From Hyphomicrobiales bacterium (GTDB lineage Bacteria; Pseudomonadota; Alphaproteobacteria; Rhizobiales; Rhizobiaceae): a DNA stretch of 64,000 nucleotides. A program made the position numbers and the translations under genes. The notes below the pieces were generated by a model that had not been told where the DNA came from, searched no databases, and saw nothing but the letters and a program-made list of their open reading frames with translations. Positions within the stretch are counted from its first letter, which is position 1. Each line of letters begins with the position of its first letter. The DNA lies in NCBI GenBank assembly GCA_900473045.1, contig UCKS01000039.1, forward strand, positions 1 to 64,000, written 5' to 3'. Below, piece after piece: positions 28,477 through 36,355 of this stretch.

Positions 28477-29559
28477 TCACGCTCCCCGAACGGCCGAACC
28501 GCCGATCGCGCGTCCATCCGGCCCGAAAGCCATCAGATGGCGGGTATCGACGAAAAGTTCGATCGCCGTATCCGGCTCGATGTCGTGGATGCCGTGTTCG
28601 AGCATGACCCAGCGCGATCCAGCGCAATCGACATGGATGAAGCTTTCCGAACCGGCGATTTCGGAAATGATAATGCGCGCCTTCAGCGGTGCCGCCGTCT
28701 CATGCGGGCGGGCGAGCGACAGGTGGTGCGGGTGAAAGGCGATGGTATAGGCGCCGTCGGCAATACCGGCCAGATGCGCCGGCACCGGCAGGACGCTGAG
28801 ACCGTTATGCTCGAAACCGTTGCCGGACTTCAGCACGTCAAGCGTATTGAGTGGCGGATCGGCAAAGGTTTTTGCGGTCGCGAGATCAGCCGGCTTGCGA
28901 TAGACCGAGATGGTCGCCCCGAACTGGCTGATGCGGCCTTGACTCAGGGTTGCCGTATTGCCCCCGAGCAGCAGGGCTTCCTGCGGTTCGGTCGTCGCAT
29001 AGACGAAGATCGAGCCGGCAGCGGCAAACAGCTTCGGCAATTCTTCGCGCAACTCTTCACGCAGCTTGTAATCGAGGTTGGCGAGCGGCTCGTCGAGCAG
29101 CACGAGGCTGGCGTTCTTGACGATGGCGCGCGCCAGCGCCGTACGCTGCTGCTGGCCACCCGACAGGTTGAGCGGCGTGCGTTCCAGATACGGCGTCAGC
29201 TTCATCAGCTCGGCCGCCTTGCGAACCTCCCGATCGATCGTTGCATGATCCTTGCCGGAAATGCGCATCGGCGAGGCGATGTTTTCATAAACCGTCATGG
29301 CCGGATAGTTGATAAACTGCTGGTAGACCATGGCGACAGAGCGATCCTGCACCCGCACGCCGGTCACGTCCTTGCCGTCGAACGAAATCGTGCCGGTCGT
29401 CGGCTTGTCGAGCCCGGCCATCAAACGCATCAACGATGTCTTGCCCGATAGCGTCGGGCCCAAAAGCACATTGAGCGAGCCCCGCTCCAGCACAAGGTCG
29501 GTCGGGTGGATGTGTGTATCCGCACCCACGACCTTGGTTATGTTTTTCAGTTCAAGCAT
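28477..29559 (-). CDS. glpS: Glycerol ABC transporter ATP-binding protein
   Basis: 360 residues from ATG 29559 with GGAGG upstream. The Walker A is GPTLSGKTSLM, an atypical GxTxSGKT. The signature LSGGQQQRTALARAI, Walker B LVLLDEPLANL and a switch region in which the usual His is replaced (YATTEPQEALLL, where GlpT has THDQTEA) follow. So GlpS has the canonical signature but lost the switch His, and GlpT is the reverse. This looks like one functional ATP site made from the two. MalK-like C-terminal domain. Known member of the rhizobial glycerol operon. Confidence 0.92.
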   Translation of the reverse strand: MLELKNITKVVGADTHIHPTDLVLERGSLNVLLGPTLSGKTSLMRLMAGLDKPTTGTISFDGKDVTGVRVQDRSVAMVYQQFINYPAMTVYENIASPMRISGKDHATIDREVRKAAELMKLTPYLERTPLNLSGGQQQRTALARAIVKNASLVLLDEPLANLDYKLREELREELPKLFAAAGSIFVYATTEPQEALLLGGNTATLSQGRISQFGATISVYRKPADLATAKTFADPPLNTLDVLKSGNGFEHNGLSVLPVPAHLAGIADGAYTIAFHPHHLSLARPHETAAPLKARIIISEIAGSESFIHVDCAGSRWVMLEHGIHDIEPDTAIELFVDTRHLMAFGPDGRAIGGSAVRGA

Positions 29560-29606
29560 TCTCAGGCTTCCTCCCAGCCGCAGGCAGCGCCATCCCGGCA
29601 CGGCCC

Positions 29607-31124
29607 TCAGGCAACGTTGCGGATAGTCTCCCGCATGTATTCCTCCAACCCGGCGGCTTCCGCCTGGGTTAATGTCAAGCCCAGCTTGGTGCGGCGCCAG
29701 AGGACATCCTCGGCGTGCCGCGCCCATTCCTGGGTGATCAGCCACTGCACTTCGACTTCGTAGAGATCGGCGCCGAAATGCCGCCCGAGATCCGCCGTCT
29801 TGCCGGCACTGCCGAGCAGGCTCGCCGCCAGCGTCCCATAGAGGCGTACCAGGCGGCGGGCATGACGCTCGGCCAGAAAGGGGTAGCGGCTCTTAAGCTT
29901 GGCCACCTCGGCCTCATAGCCGGTCGCTGGGAAATCGCCGCCCGGCAGCACGCTTTTCGCGGTCCACGGATTGCCCTTTGCACCGATCGCGCCGGCAATT
30001 TTTTCCAACGCATGTTCGCCGAGCCGGCGGTAGGTCGTCAGCTTGCCGCCGAAGACGTTGAGCAATGGCGCTTCGCTGTCTGCGCCATCGATCTTCAGGA
30101 CATAGTCGCGCGTGGCTTCCTGCGCCTTGGAGGCACCGTCATCAAACAGCGGCCGCACGCCGGAATAGGTCCAGACCACATCGGCCGGCTTGACCGGTTC
30201 GGAAAAATACTCGCTCGCCGCATTGCAGAGATAAGTGATCTCGCCTTCGGTGATCTGGATGTTCTTCGGATCGCCGGTGAAATCGTTGTCGGTCGTGCCG
30301 ATCAGGGTAAAATCGGTCTCGTAAGGGATCGCGAAGATGATCCGATTGTCCGGGTTCTGGAAGAAATAGGCGCGCGGATCGCTGAACTTCTTCTTCACGA
30401 CGATATGGCTACCCTGAACCAGCCGGACATTGTGGACATCGTTCTTGCGCACGGCATTCGACAGAACCACATCGACCCAGGGGCCGGCGGCATTGACCAC
30501 CATGCGCGCCTTGAAGGTACTCAGTGCACCGGTTGCCGCATCCTCGACATCGATCGACCAGAGGCCGTCCTTGCGCTCCGCCGAAACGACGCGACTGCGC
30601 GTCATGATGCGCGCGCCCTTGAGTGCTGCGTCCTTGGCGTTGAGAACGACAAGGCGGGCATCATCGACCCAGCCGTCGGAATATTCGAACGCCTTGGTGA
30701 ACAGCGACTTCAACGGCTTGGCAGCCGGATCGCGCCGCATGTCGAGCGTGCGGGTGGCGGGCAGAAGCTTGCGGCCGCCGATATGATCGTAAAGAAAGAG
30801 GCCAAGGCGAATGAGCCAGGCCGGCCGGATGCCACCCCTGTGGAACGGCAGCACGAACCGCATCGGCCAGATGATATGCGGGGCCATGGCCCAGAGCACT
30901 TCGCGCTCCATCAGCGATTCACGCACCAGCCGGAATTCGTAATGTTCAAGATAGCGCAACCCGCCATGAATGAGCTTGGTGGCGCGCGAGGACGTGCCGG
31001 AGGCGAAATCGTCCATTTCGGCCAGCGCAACCGAATATCCCCGGCCAGCAGCATCTCTTGCGATGCCACACCCGTTGATACCGCCACCGATCACGAAAAT
31101 GTCGAGTACATCCTGCGCAGGCAC
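29607..31124 (-). CDS. glpD: Glycerol-3-phosphate dehydrogenase (FAD)
   Basis: Oxidises sn-glycerol-3-phosphate to dihydroxyacetone phosphate and passes electrons to quinone at the inner membrane. 505 residues. The FAD motif VIGGGINGCGIARDAAGRG is near the N-terminus, with FASGTSSRATKLIHGGLRYLE after it. The GTG at 31124 was chosen because GGAGGGG lies five to six bases upstream; ATG 31148 lacks a site and the longer frame to 31235 has no support. First gene of the glycerol operon; promoter at 31182-31210. No glycerol kinase gene is visible nearby. Confidence 0.95.
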   Translation of the reverse strand: MPAQDVLDIFVIGGGINGCGIARDAAGRGYSVALAEMDDFASGTSSRATKLIHGGLRYLEHYEFRLVRESLMEREVLWAMAPHIIWPMRFVLPFHRGGIRPAWLIRLGLFLYDHIGGRKLLPATRTLDMRRDPAAKPLKSLFTKAFEYSDGWVDDARLVVLNAKDAALKGARIMTRSRVVSAERKDGLWSIDVEDAATGALSTFKARMVVNAAGPWVDVVLSNAVRKNDVHNVRLVQGSHIVVKKKFSDPRAYFFQNPDNRIIFAIPYETDFTLIGTTDNDFTGDPKNIQITEGEITYLCNAASEYFSEPVKPADVVWTYSGVRPLFDDGASKAQEATRDYVLKIDGADSEAPLLNVFGGKLTTYRRLGEHALEKIAGAIGAKGNPWTAKSVLPGGDFPATGYEAEVAKLKSRYPFLAERHARRLVRLYGTLAASLLGSAGKTADLGRHFGADLYEVEVQWLITQEWARHAEDVLWRRTKLGLTLTQAEAAGLEEYMRETIRNVA

Positions 31125-31167
31125 TGCTTCCCCTCCCACATTTCGCATTGCACAATTTTGAGCAGAT

Positions 31168-31218
31168 ACGAAAGTAAAATAAATTAAAGAGAAAACTATA
31201 CGAATGTCAAACGAATGT
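31168..31218 (-). promoter_or_regulatory. glpD promoter with probable GlpR half sites
   Basis: On the minus strand TTGACA (plus 31205-31210) and TTAATT (plus 31182-31187) are 17 bases apart, a good vegetative promoter. ACGAATGT occurs at 31200-31207 and 31211-31218 and ACGAAAGT at 31168-31175, overlapping both hexamers. They resemble the ACGAAA arm of the repeat upstream of glpR, so repression by GlpR is likely. The link is inferred. Confidence 0.6.
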
Positions 31219-31253
31219 TTATAGAATACAAGCAACCGCTAAAATCAGCGATT

Positions 31254-32018
31254 TCAGCGCGCGGTTTCGATCAGCCGGACATCCTGCTCCTGGCAGATAC
31301 TCCGGACGTTCTCGATCGGACAAATGTCGGTAATGAAGGTGTGAACCTGGGTAATATGGCCGATCCTGACAGGCGCTGTGCGCTCGAACTTGGTTGAATC
31401 GGACACGAGAATGACGTGACGGGCATTGGCGATGATCGCCTGCGCCACCTTCACTTCGCGGTAATCGAAATCCAGAAGCGCGCCGTCGTGATCGATCGCC
31501 GATGCGCCGATAACGGCGTAATCCACCTTGAACTGGCGGATGAAATCCACTGCCGCCTCGCCGACGATACCCCCATCGGCACCGCGCACGACGCCACCGG
31601 CGATCACCACTTCGATCGATGGAAAAACCCGCAAGCGATTGGCAACGTTGATATTATTAGTGATAACCATCAGTTCGGTATGATCAAGCAGCGCTTCTCC
31701 GACGGCTTCGGTCGTCGTGCCGATATTGATGAACAGCGACGAATTGTTGGGGATCATCGCCGCCGCCGCTTGGCCGATTGCCTGCTTTTCCAGCGCCGCG
31801 ATGGAGCGCCTAGCCTCGTATTTCACATTCTCGTTGCCGCGTGGAAAAATCGCGCCGCCATGGATACGCGTCAGCACCCGGCCGTCGCAGAGGTCGTTGA
31901 GGTCCTTGCGGATGGTCTGTGGCGTCACGGAAAAGCGTGCGGCGAGTTCATCGACCAGCACCCGGCCTTCGGTCTTGGCAAGCTCTAGGATTTCCGACTG
32001 GCGCCCCGTCAGATACAT
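31254..32018 (-). CDS. glpR: DeoR-family repressor of glycerol metabolism
   Basis: 254 residues. N-terminal DeoR helix-turn-helix (RQSEILELAKTEGRVLVDEL; FSVTPQTIRKDLNDLCDGR) and a C-terminal sugar-phosphate sensor domain (LFINIGTTTEAVGEAL; VIGASAIDHDGALLDFD). Its inducer in the E. coli counterpart is glycerol-3-phosphate. It lies directly upstream of glpD with 129 bases between, on the same strand. A GGAGG site precedes the ATG, and a palindromic operator lies upstream. Confidence 0.92.
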   Translation of the reverse strand: MYLTGRQSEILELAKTEGRVLVDELAARFSVTPQTIRKDLNDLCDGRVLTRIHGGAIFPRGNENVKYEARRSIAALEKQAIGQAAAAMIPNNSSLFINIGTTTEAVGEALLDHTELMVITNNINVANRLRVFPSIEVVIAGGVVRGADGGIVGEAAVDFIRQFKVDYAVIGASAIDHDGALLDFDYREVKVAQAIIANARHVILVSDSTKFERTAPVRIGHITQVHTFITDICPIENVRSICQEQDVRLIETAR

Positions 32019-32036
32019 GGTTATTCCTCCCCGACG

Positions 32037-32070
32037 TTTTCGTTTTCTTTCATAATAGGCAAAAACGAAA
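32037..32070. promoter_or_regulatory. Probable GlpR operator in the glpR-SDR divergent region
   Basis: TTTTCGTTTT (32037-32046) and AAAAACGAAA (32061-32070) form an inverted repeat of TTCG/CGAA type, similar in core to known GlpR sites. It is about 20 bases before the glpR start, so autoregulation and possible control of the divergent SDR gene are plausible. Confidence 0.55.
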
Positions 32071-32192
32071 GCAGCGCAATTTCATAAACGCGGCGAGTGC
32101 TCGAAAATGAAACCTTGGCAAAAGAAGGCATCTCGGCCGCGTTGCAATTCCGGTCATCATGCGACAGCCTGTCGGCCGCGGGAGGGTTCACC

Positions 32193-32963
32193 ATGTTTCA
32201 TCCATCACTGTTCAAGGGCCTTAATGTCGTCGTAACCGGCGCCGGCCGCGGCATCGGCCTGGAGGTCGCCCGCCAGTTTCTCGATTGCGGCGCATCCGTC
32301 TATCTGCACGGCGGCCGCGTTGCGCGCGAGCCGTTGCCCGACTTTCTCGATGCGGCGCTGACCGAAGGCCGGGCCTTCCTCTCCTATGCCGATTTCTCGA
32401 CGGCCGGCGGCATCGAACTTCTGGCCACCGGCATCGCCTCGCGGTTCCAGTCGATCGACGTTCTCGTCAACAATGCCGGCACGATGGTCGGGCGGTTTCT
32501 CGCCGGCGAACTGACGGACGAGCAATATGAGACGGTGGTGCAGCTGAACCAGACCTCGGTGGTCCAGACCACCCGCGCGCTGCTACCGCTTATCCGGCGC
32601 GGTAGCCATCCGGCGATCATCAACACGGTGTCGATTTCGGCACTCACCGGCGGCAGTGCCGGATCGGCGATCTATTCGGCCACCAAGGCTTTCGTCTCGA
32701 CCTATTCCAAGGCACTTGCCCGCGAGCTTGCGCCGGAAGGCATTCGCGTCAATTGCGTTTCGCCGGGAACCATCACTACGGATTTCCATGAACGCTACTC
32801 ATCCCCCGAAAAGCTCGAAGCCACCCGCAAGACCATTCCGCTGCAGCGGCTCGGTACCGCCGAGGATTGCGCACCGGCCTATTTGTTCCTCGCCTCGAAC
32901 GCGCTGTCGGGTTACATCACCGGCCAGGTGCTGGAAGTGAACGGCGGTCAGTTGATCTGCTGA
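32193..32963 (+). CDS. Short-chain dehydrogenase/reductase
   Basis: 256 residues from ATG 32193 (GGAGGG upstream). Classical SDR: cofactor motif TGAGRGIG, NNAG at the end of strand 4, catalytic Ser-Tyr-Lys in SISALTGGSAGSAIYSATKA (YxxxK), and C-terminal YITGQVLEVNGGQ. The residue after strand 2 (HGGRVAREPL) suggests NADP rather than NAD. It is divergent from glpR. It could oxidise a polyol or reduce an aldehyde, but the substrate cannot be told from sequence. lysR follows 31 bases on. Confidence 0.9.
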   Translation: MFHPSLFKGLNVVVTGAGRGIGLEVARQFLDCGASVYLHGGRVAREPLPDFLDAALTEGRAFLSYADFSTAGGIELLATGIASRFQSIDVLVNNAGTMVGRFLAGELTDEQYETVVQLNQTSVVQTTRALLPLIRRGSHPAIINTVSISALTGGSAGSAIYSATKAFVSTYSKALARELAPEGIRVNCVSPGTITTDFHERYSSPEKLEATRKTIPLQRLGTAEDCAPAYLFLASNALSGYITGQVLEVNGGQLIC

Positions 32964-32994
32964 GCACAGGCTTCAGCATTGGGGAGGGTAGCGG

Positions 32995-33888
32995 TTGATC
33001 GACAAGCTGGAATTCTTCATCGCGCTGGCGCAGGAGCGGCACTTCGGCCGCGCCGCCGATCTCTGCGGCATCACCCAACCAACATTGTCGGCCGCGATCA
33101 AGCAGCTGGAAGACCAGCTCGGCGTCATGCTGGTCAATCGCGGCTCGCGCTACCAGAGCCTGACCCCGGAAGGCCAGCGCGTGCTGGAATGGGCCCGTCG
33201 GATCGTCGGCGATTCGCGCACTATGCACGAGGAAATGCGGGCTGCCCGGCGCGGGCTTGTCGGTCATATCCGGCTGGCGGCGGTACCGACGACGCTCGCC
33301 ATGGTACCGCGCATCACAGGACCGTTTCAGGAAAAGCATCCGGAGGTGACCTTTTCCATCCTCTCCACCACATCGCTGAAAATCCTCGGTCTTCTGGAAA
33401 ATCTGGAGATCGACGCCGGTCTCACCTATCTCGAAAACGAGCCGCTCGGCCGTGTCACCAGCGTACCCCTGCAGGTGGAGCGCTATCATCTCGTCACCGC
33501 TGCAGGCACCGCCTTTGCCGATCGTGACACTGTGACCTGGAAGGAAGTCGGCGGCATTCGGCTTTGTCTATTGACCGCCGATATGCAAAACCGGCGCATC
33601 ATCAACCAGCATTTCGCCGAAGCGGGCGTAACCGTGTCGCCGACGCTGGAATCCAATTCGATGATCGTGCTTTTCTCCCATGTCCGCACCGGACACTGGG
33701 CCAGCATCATGCCCTACAACGTCGCGAAATCCTTCGGCTTTCACGAGGACATCAAACTGATTCCGATCATCGAGCCGGACGCCCGGCATACGGTCGGCCT
33801 GGTTGCAACGCACCGCGAGCCCTTTACACCACTCGTCTCGGCGCTTTTGCACGAGGCGCGCATTCTGGCCGACGCCCAAGCCCTTTGA
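32995..33888 (+). CDS. LysR-family regulator upstream of formate dehydrogenase genes
   Basis: 297 residues. N-terminal winged helix (FFIALAQERHFGRAADLCGI; QPTLSAAIKQLEDQLG) and a LysR effector-binding domain. The start codon is TTG at 32995, supported by GGGGAGGG upstream and the usual MIDKLEFF start. It precedes fdsGBACD by 212 bases in the same direction, an arrangement known for FdsR-type regulators. A GATAG-N7-CTATC box begins in its own stop codon. Role in activating fds in response to formate or a related signal is inferred. Confidence 0.88.
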   Translation: MIDKLEFFIALAQERHFGRAADLCGITQPTLSAAIKQLEDQLGVMLVNRGSRYQSLTPEGQRVLEWARRIVGDSRTMHEEMRAARRGLVGHIRLAAVPTTLAMVPRITGPFQEKHPEVTFSILSTTSLKILGLLENLEIDAGLTYLENEPLGRVTSVPLQVERYHLVTAAGTAFADRDTVTWKEVGGIRLCLLTADMQNRRIINQHFAEAGVTVSPTLESNSMIVLFSHVRTGHWASIMPYNVAKSFGFHEDIKLIPIIEPDARHTVGLVATHREPFTPLVSALLHEARILADAQAL

Positions 33889-33903
33889 TAGAAAACATCT
33901 ATC
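33887..33903. promoter_or_regulatory. LysR-type box ahead of fdsG
   Basis: GATAG-AAAACAT-CTATC is a perfect 5-bp inverted repeat with a 7-base spacer, the ATAG-N7-CTAT type used by many LysR proteins. It overlaps the lysR stop codon and lies about 200 bases upstream of fdsG. A lone CGATAGA half site appears again near 34064. Confidence 0.55.
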
Positions 33904-34100
33904 GCTTAACGGAATACGCCTATTGACCCTCTCCCAGCCTGCTGACACGCTGCCATTCAGTGCGTGAGCTGCGAAACGGTTTGTTTTCTGGTCCTTTGAA
34001 CCGGAAATGCGGATGAAACGATGTTCTGGAGGGGCTTCGTTTGATCCGAGGGATCGCAGATCACGATAGATTGTTCATTTCAGTTCGGGAGGTCTGAACG

Positions 34101-34580
34101 TTGAACCTGCATGTATCAAGCCGTGATATCGGTGAACGGACGCTGGATATCGTCAGCGAGATGAAGTCGCTCGAAGGGCCGCTTCTGCCCATCCTGCACG
34201 AGATCCAGGCCGAGTTCGGCTATGTGCCGCAGGAAGCCGTGCCGGTCATTGCCCGCGAGCTCAACCTGTCGCGCGCCGAAGTGCACGGCGTCGTCTCCTT
34301 CTATCACGACTATCGCGATCATCCGGCAGGCCGGCATGTGCTCAAGCTCTGTCGCGCTGAAGCCTGCCAGGCGATGGGCGGTGATGCGCTTGCCGAACGG
34401 GTAAAATCCCTGCTCGGCATCGATTTTCACCAGACGACGCTCGATGGAGCGGTGACACTGGAACCCGTCTATTGTCTTGGGCTCTGTTCCACCGCACCCG
34501 CCGCGATGCTCGACGGCGAGGTGCACGGACGGCTCGATGCGGATGCGGTGCGTGACCTCGTTGCGGAGGTAAGGGCATGA
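34101..34580 (+). CDS. fdsG: NAD-dependent formate dehydrogenase gamma subunit
   Basis: 159 residues, NuoE-like. It holds a thioredoxin-fold [2Fe-2S] cluster that passes electrons between FdsA and FdsB. Cluster cysteines are seen in LCRAEACQAMG and VYCLGLCSTAPA. The N-terminal three-helix part (LLPILHEIQAEFGYVPQEAV) is typical. TTG start with GGGAGG upstream. It overlaps fdsB by ATGA. First structural gene of the cytoplasmic formate dehydrogenase operon. Confidence 0.93.
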   Translation: MNLHVSSRDIGERTLDIVSEMKSLEGPLLPILHEIQAEFGYVPQEAVPVIARELNLSRAEVHGVVSFYHDYRDHPAGRHVLKLCRAEACQAMGGDALAERVKSLLGIDFHQTTLDGAVTLEPVYCLGLCSTAPAAMLDGEVHGRLDADAVRDLVAEVRA

Positions 34581-36133
34581 GCGTACGGATTTTCGTTCCC
34601 CAGGATGCGGCAGCATTGGCGCTTGGCGCCGATCGGGTTGCCAAAGCATTGTCACAGGAGATTGGCACCCGCGGCCTCGATGCCACGATCGTCCGAAACG
34701 GTTCGCGCGGCCTGCACTGGCTGGAACCGATGATCGAGATCGAGACGGCGCAGGGCCGGGTTGCCTATGGCCCGGTCAAGACGTCCGACGTCGCCTCGCT
34801 ACTGGATGCGGGACTCTCCACGGGTGGCAACCACCCACTCTGTCTCGGGAAGACCGAAGACCTGCCCTTCCTGAAAAACCAGACGCGGCTGACCTTTGCC
34901 CGCTGCGGCATCATCGATCCGCTGTCACTCGAAGACTACAAGGCGCATGACGGCCTGAAGGGTCTGGCCAAGGCCGTGGCGATGACATCAGCCGATGTGG
35001 TGACGCAGGTCACCGAAAGCGGCCTGCGCGGCCGCGGCGGCGCGGGTTTCCCGACCGGCATCAAGTGGAAGACCGTGCTCGATACGGCAGGCGACCGCAA
35101 ATATATCGTCTGCAATGCCGACGAAGGCGACAGCGGCACATTCGCCGACCGGATGATCATGGAAGGCGATCCCTTCGTTGTGATCGAGGGCATGGCGATC
35201 GCCGGTCTGGCAACCTTGGCCACCAAGGGCTTCGTCTATATCCGCTCGGAATATCCGCATGCCATCGCGACAATGACAGAGGCGGTAGAGATCGCCCGCA
35301 CCGCCGGCATTCTGGGCAGCTCGGTGATGGGCTCCGGCCGGGCTTTCGACATGGAGATCCGCACCGGCGCCGGCGCCTATGTCTGCGGCGAGGAAACGGC
35401 ACTTTTGAACTCGCTGGAAGGCAAGCGTGGAATCGTCCGCGCCAAGCCGCCGCTGCCGGCCCACAAGGGCCTGTTCAACTGTCCGACCGTCATCAACAAC
35501 GTCATTTCGCTCGCCTCCGTGCCGATCATCATGGACAAGGGCGCAGCCTTTTATAAAGACTTCGGCATGGGACGTTCGCGCGGCACGATCCCGATCCAGA
35601 TCGCCGGCAACGTCAAGCATGGCGGACTTTATGAAGCTGCATTCGGCCTGACGCTCGGCCAGATCGTCGACGAGATCGGCGGCGGCACCGCCACCGGACG
35701 CCCGGTCAAGGCGGTGCAGGTCGGCGGCCCGCTCGGCGCCTATTTCCCGCGCGCTTTGTTCGACACGCCGTTCGATTACGAAGCCTTCGCAGCAAAAGAC
35801 GGCCTGATCGGCCATGCGGGCATCACCGTCTTTGACGACACCGCCGACATGCTGAAACAGGCCCGTTTCGCCATGGAATTCTGCGCGATCGAAAGCTGCG
35901 GCAAGTGCACTCCCTGCCGCATCGGCTCGACCCGCGGCGTCGAAACCGCCGACAAGATCGCGCAAGGGATCGAGCCCGAGAAGAACCTCGCGCTGCTCGC
36001 CGACCTCTGCAACACGATGAAATTCGGCTCGCTCTGCGCACTCGGCGGCTTCACGCCCTATCCGGTGACCAGCGCCATGAACCACTTCCCGGATGATTTC
36101 CGGCCAGTACCTTTGGTGGAGGCGGCGGAATGA
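34577..36133 (+). CDS. fdsB: NAD-dependent formate dehydrogenase beta subunit
   Basis: 518 residues, NuoF-like with an extra thioredoxin-like N-terminal domain (about 1-120). It binds NAD+ and FMN and reduces NAD+. Motifs: GLRGRGGAGFPTGIKW and NADEGDSGTF (FMN/NAD site), GAGAYVCGEETALLNSLEG, and the [4Fe-4S] site SCGKCTPCRIGSTRG. Overlaps fdsG by four bases. It is followed by 222 bases of palindromic repeats before fdsA, unusual within an operon. Confidence 0.95.
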   Translation: MSVRIFVPQDAAALALGADRVAKALSQEIGTRGLDATIVRNGSRGLHWLEPMIEIETAQGRVAYGPVKTSDVASLLDAGLSTGGNHPLCLGKTEDLPFLKNQTRLTFARCGIIDPLSLEDYKAHDGLKGLAKAVAMTSADVVTQVTESGLRGRGGAGFPTGIKWKTVLDTAGDRKYIVCNADEGDSGTFADRMIMEGDPFVVIEGMAIAGLATLATKGFVYIRSEYPHAIATMTEAVEIARTAGILGSSVMGSGRAFDMEIRTGAGAYVCGEETALLNSLEGKRGIVRAKPPLPAHKGLFNCPTVINNVISLASVPIIMDKGAAFYKDFGMGRSRGTIPIQIAGNVKHGGLYEAAFGLTLGQIVDEIGGGTATGRPVKAVQVGGPLGAYFPRALFDTPFDYEAFAAKDGLIGHAGITVFDDTADMLKQARFAMEFCAIESCGKCTPCRIGSTRGVETADKIAQGIEPEKNLALLADLCNTMKFGSLCALGGFTPYPVTSAMNHFPDDFRPVPLVEAAE

Positions 36134-36140
36134 GAGCGCG

Positions 36141-36310
36141 CGGCTTTACCCCCCTCTGTCACTTCGTGACATCTCCCCCTCAAGGGGGGAGATTATTCTT
36201 TTTCCATCAATCTTTCCGAGCGAGCATGCAGAGTGACGCGCGGAGCATGCCGCTTGCGATCTCCCCCCTTGAGGGGGAGATGCCCGACAGGGCAGAGGGG
36301 GGTAAAGCCT
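36141..36310. repeat. Pair of inverted RIME-like palindromic repeats in the fdsB-fdsA gap
   Basis: Two ~52-base copies lie in opposite orientation: 36141-36192 and the complement at 36258-36310. Each begins GGCTTTACCCCCCTCTG, followed by a small variable stem and then ATCTCCCCCTCAAGGGGGG. The small stem differs between copies but remains paired (GTCACTTCGTGAC against GCCCTGTCGGGC). This is the rhizobial intergenic mosaic element type. Confidence 0.8.
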
Positions 36311-36355
36311 CCCCAAATTCGACAGTTTCCAAGACATCCACACAGGAGGCCCTCC

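Noticed and set aside
36141-36310. Inverted repeats considered as insertion-sequence ends or a CRISPR
   Set aside because: There is no transposase, no target duplication and no regular spacer pattern; sequence and layout fit RIME-type intergenic elements.
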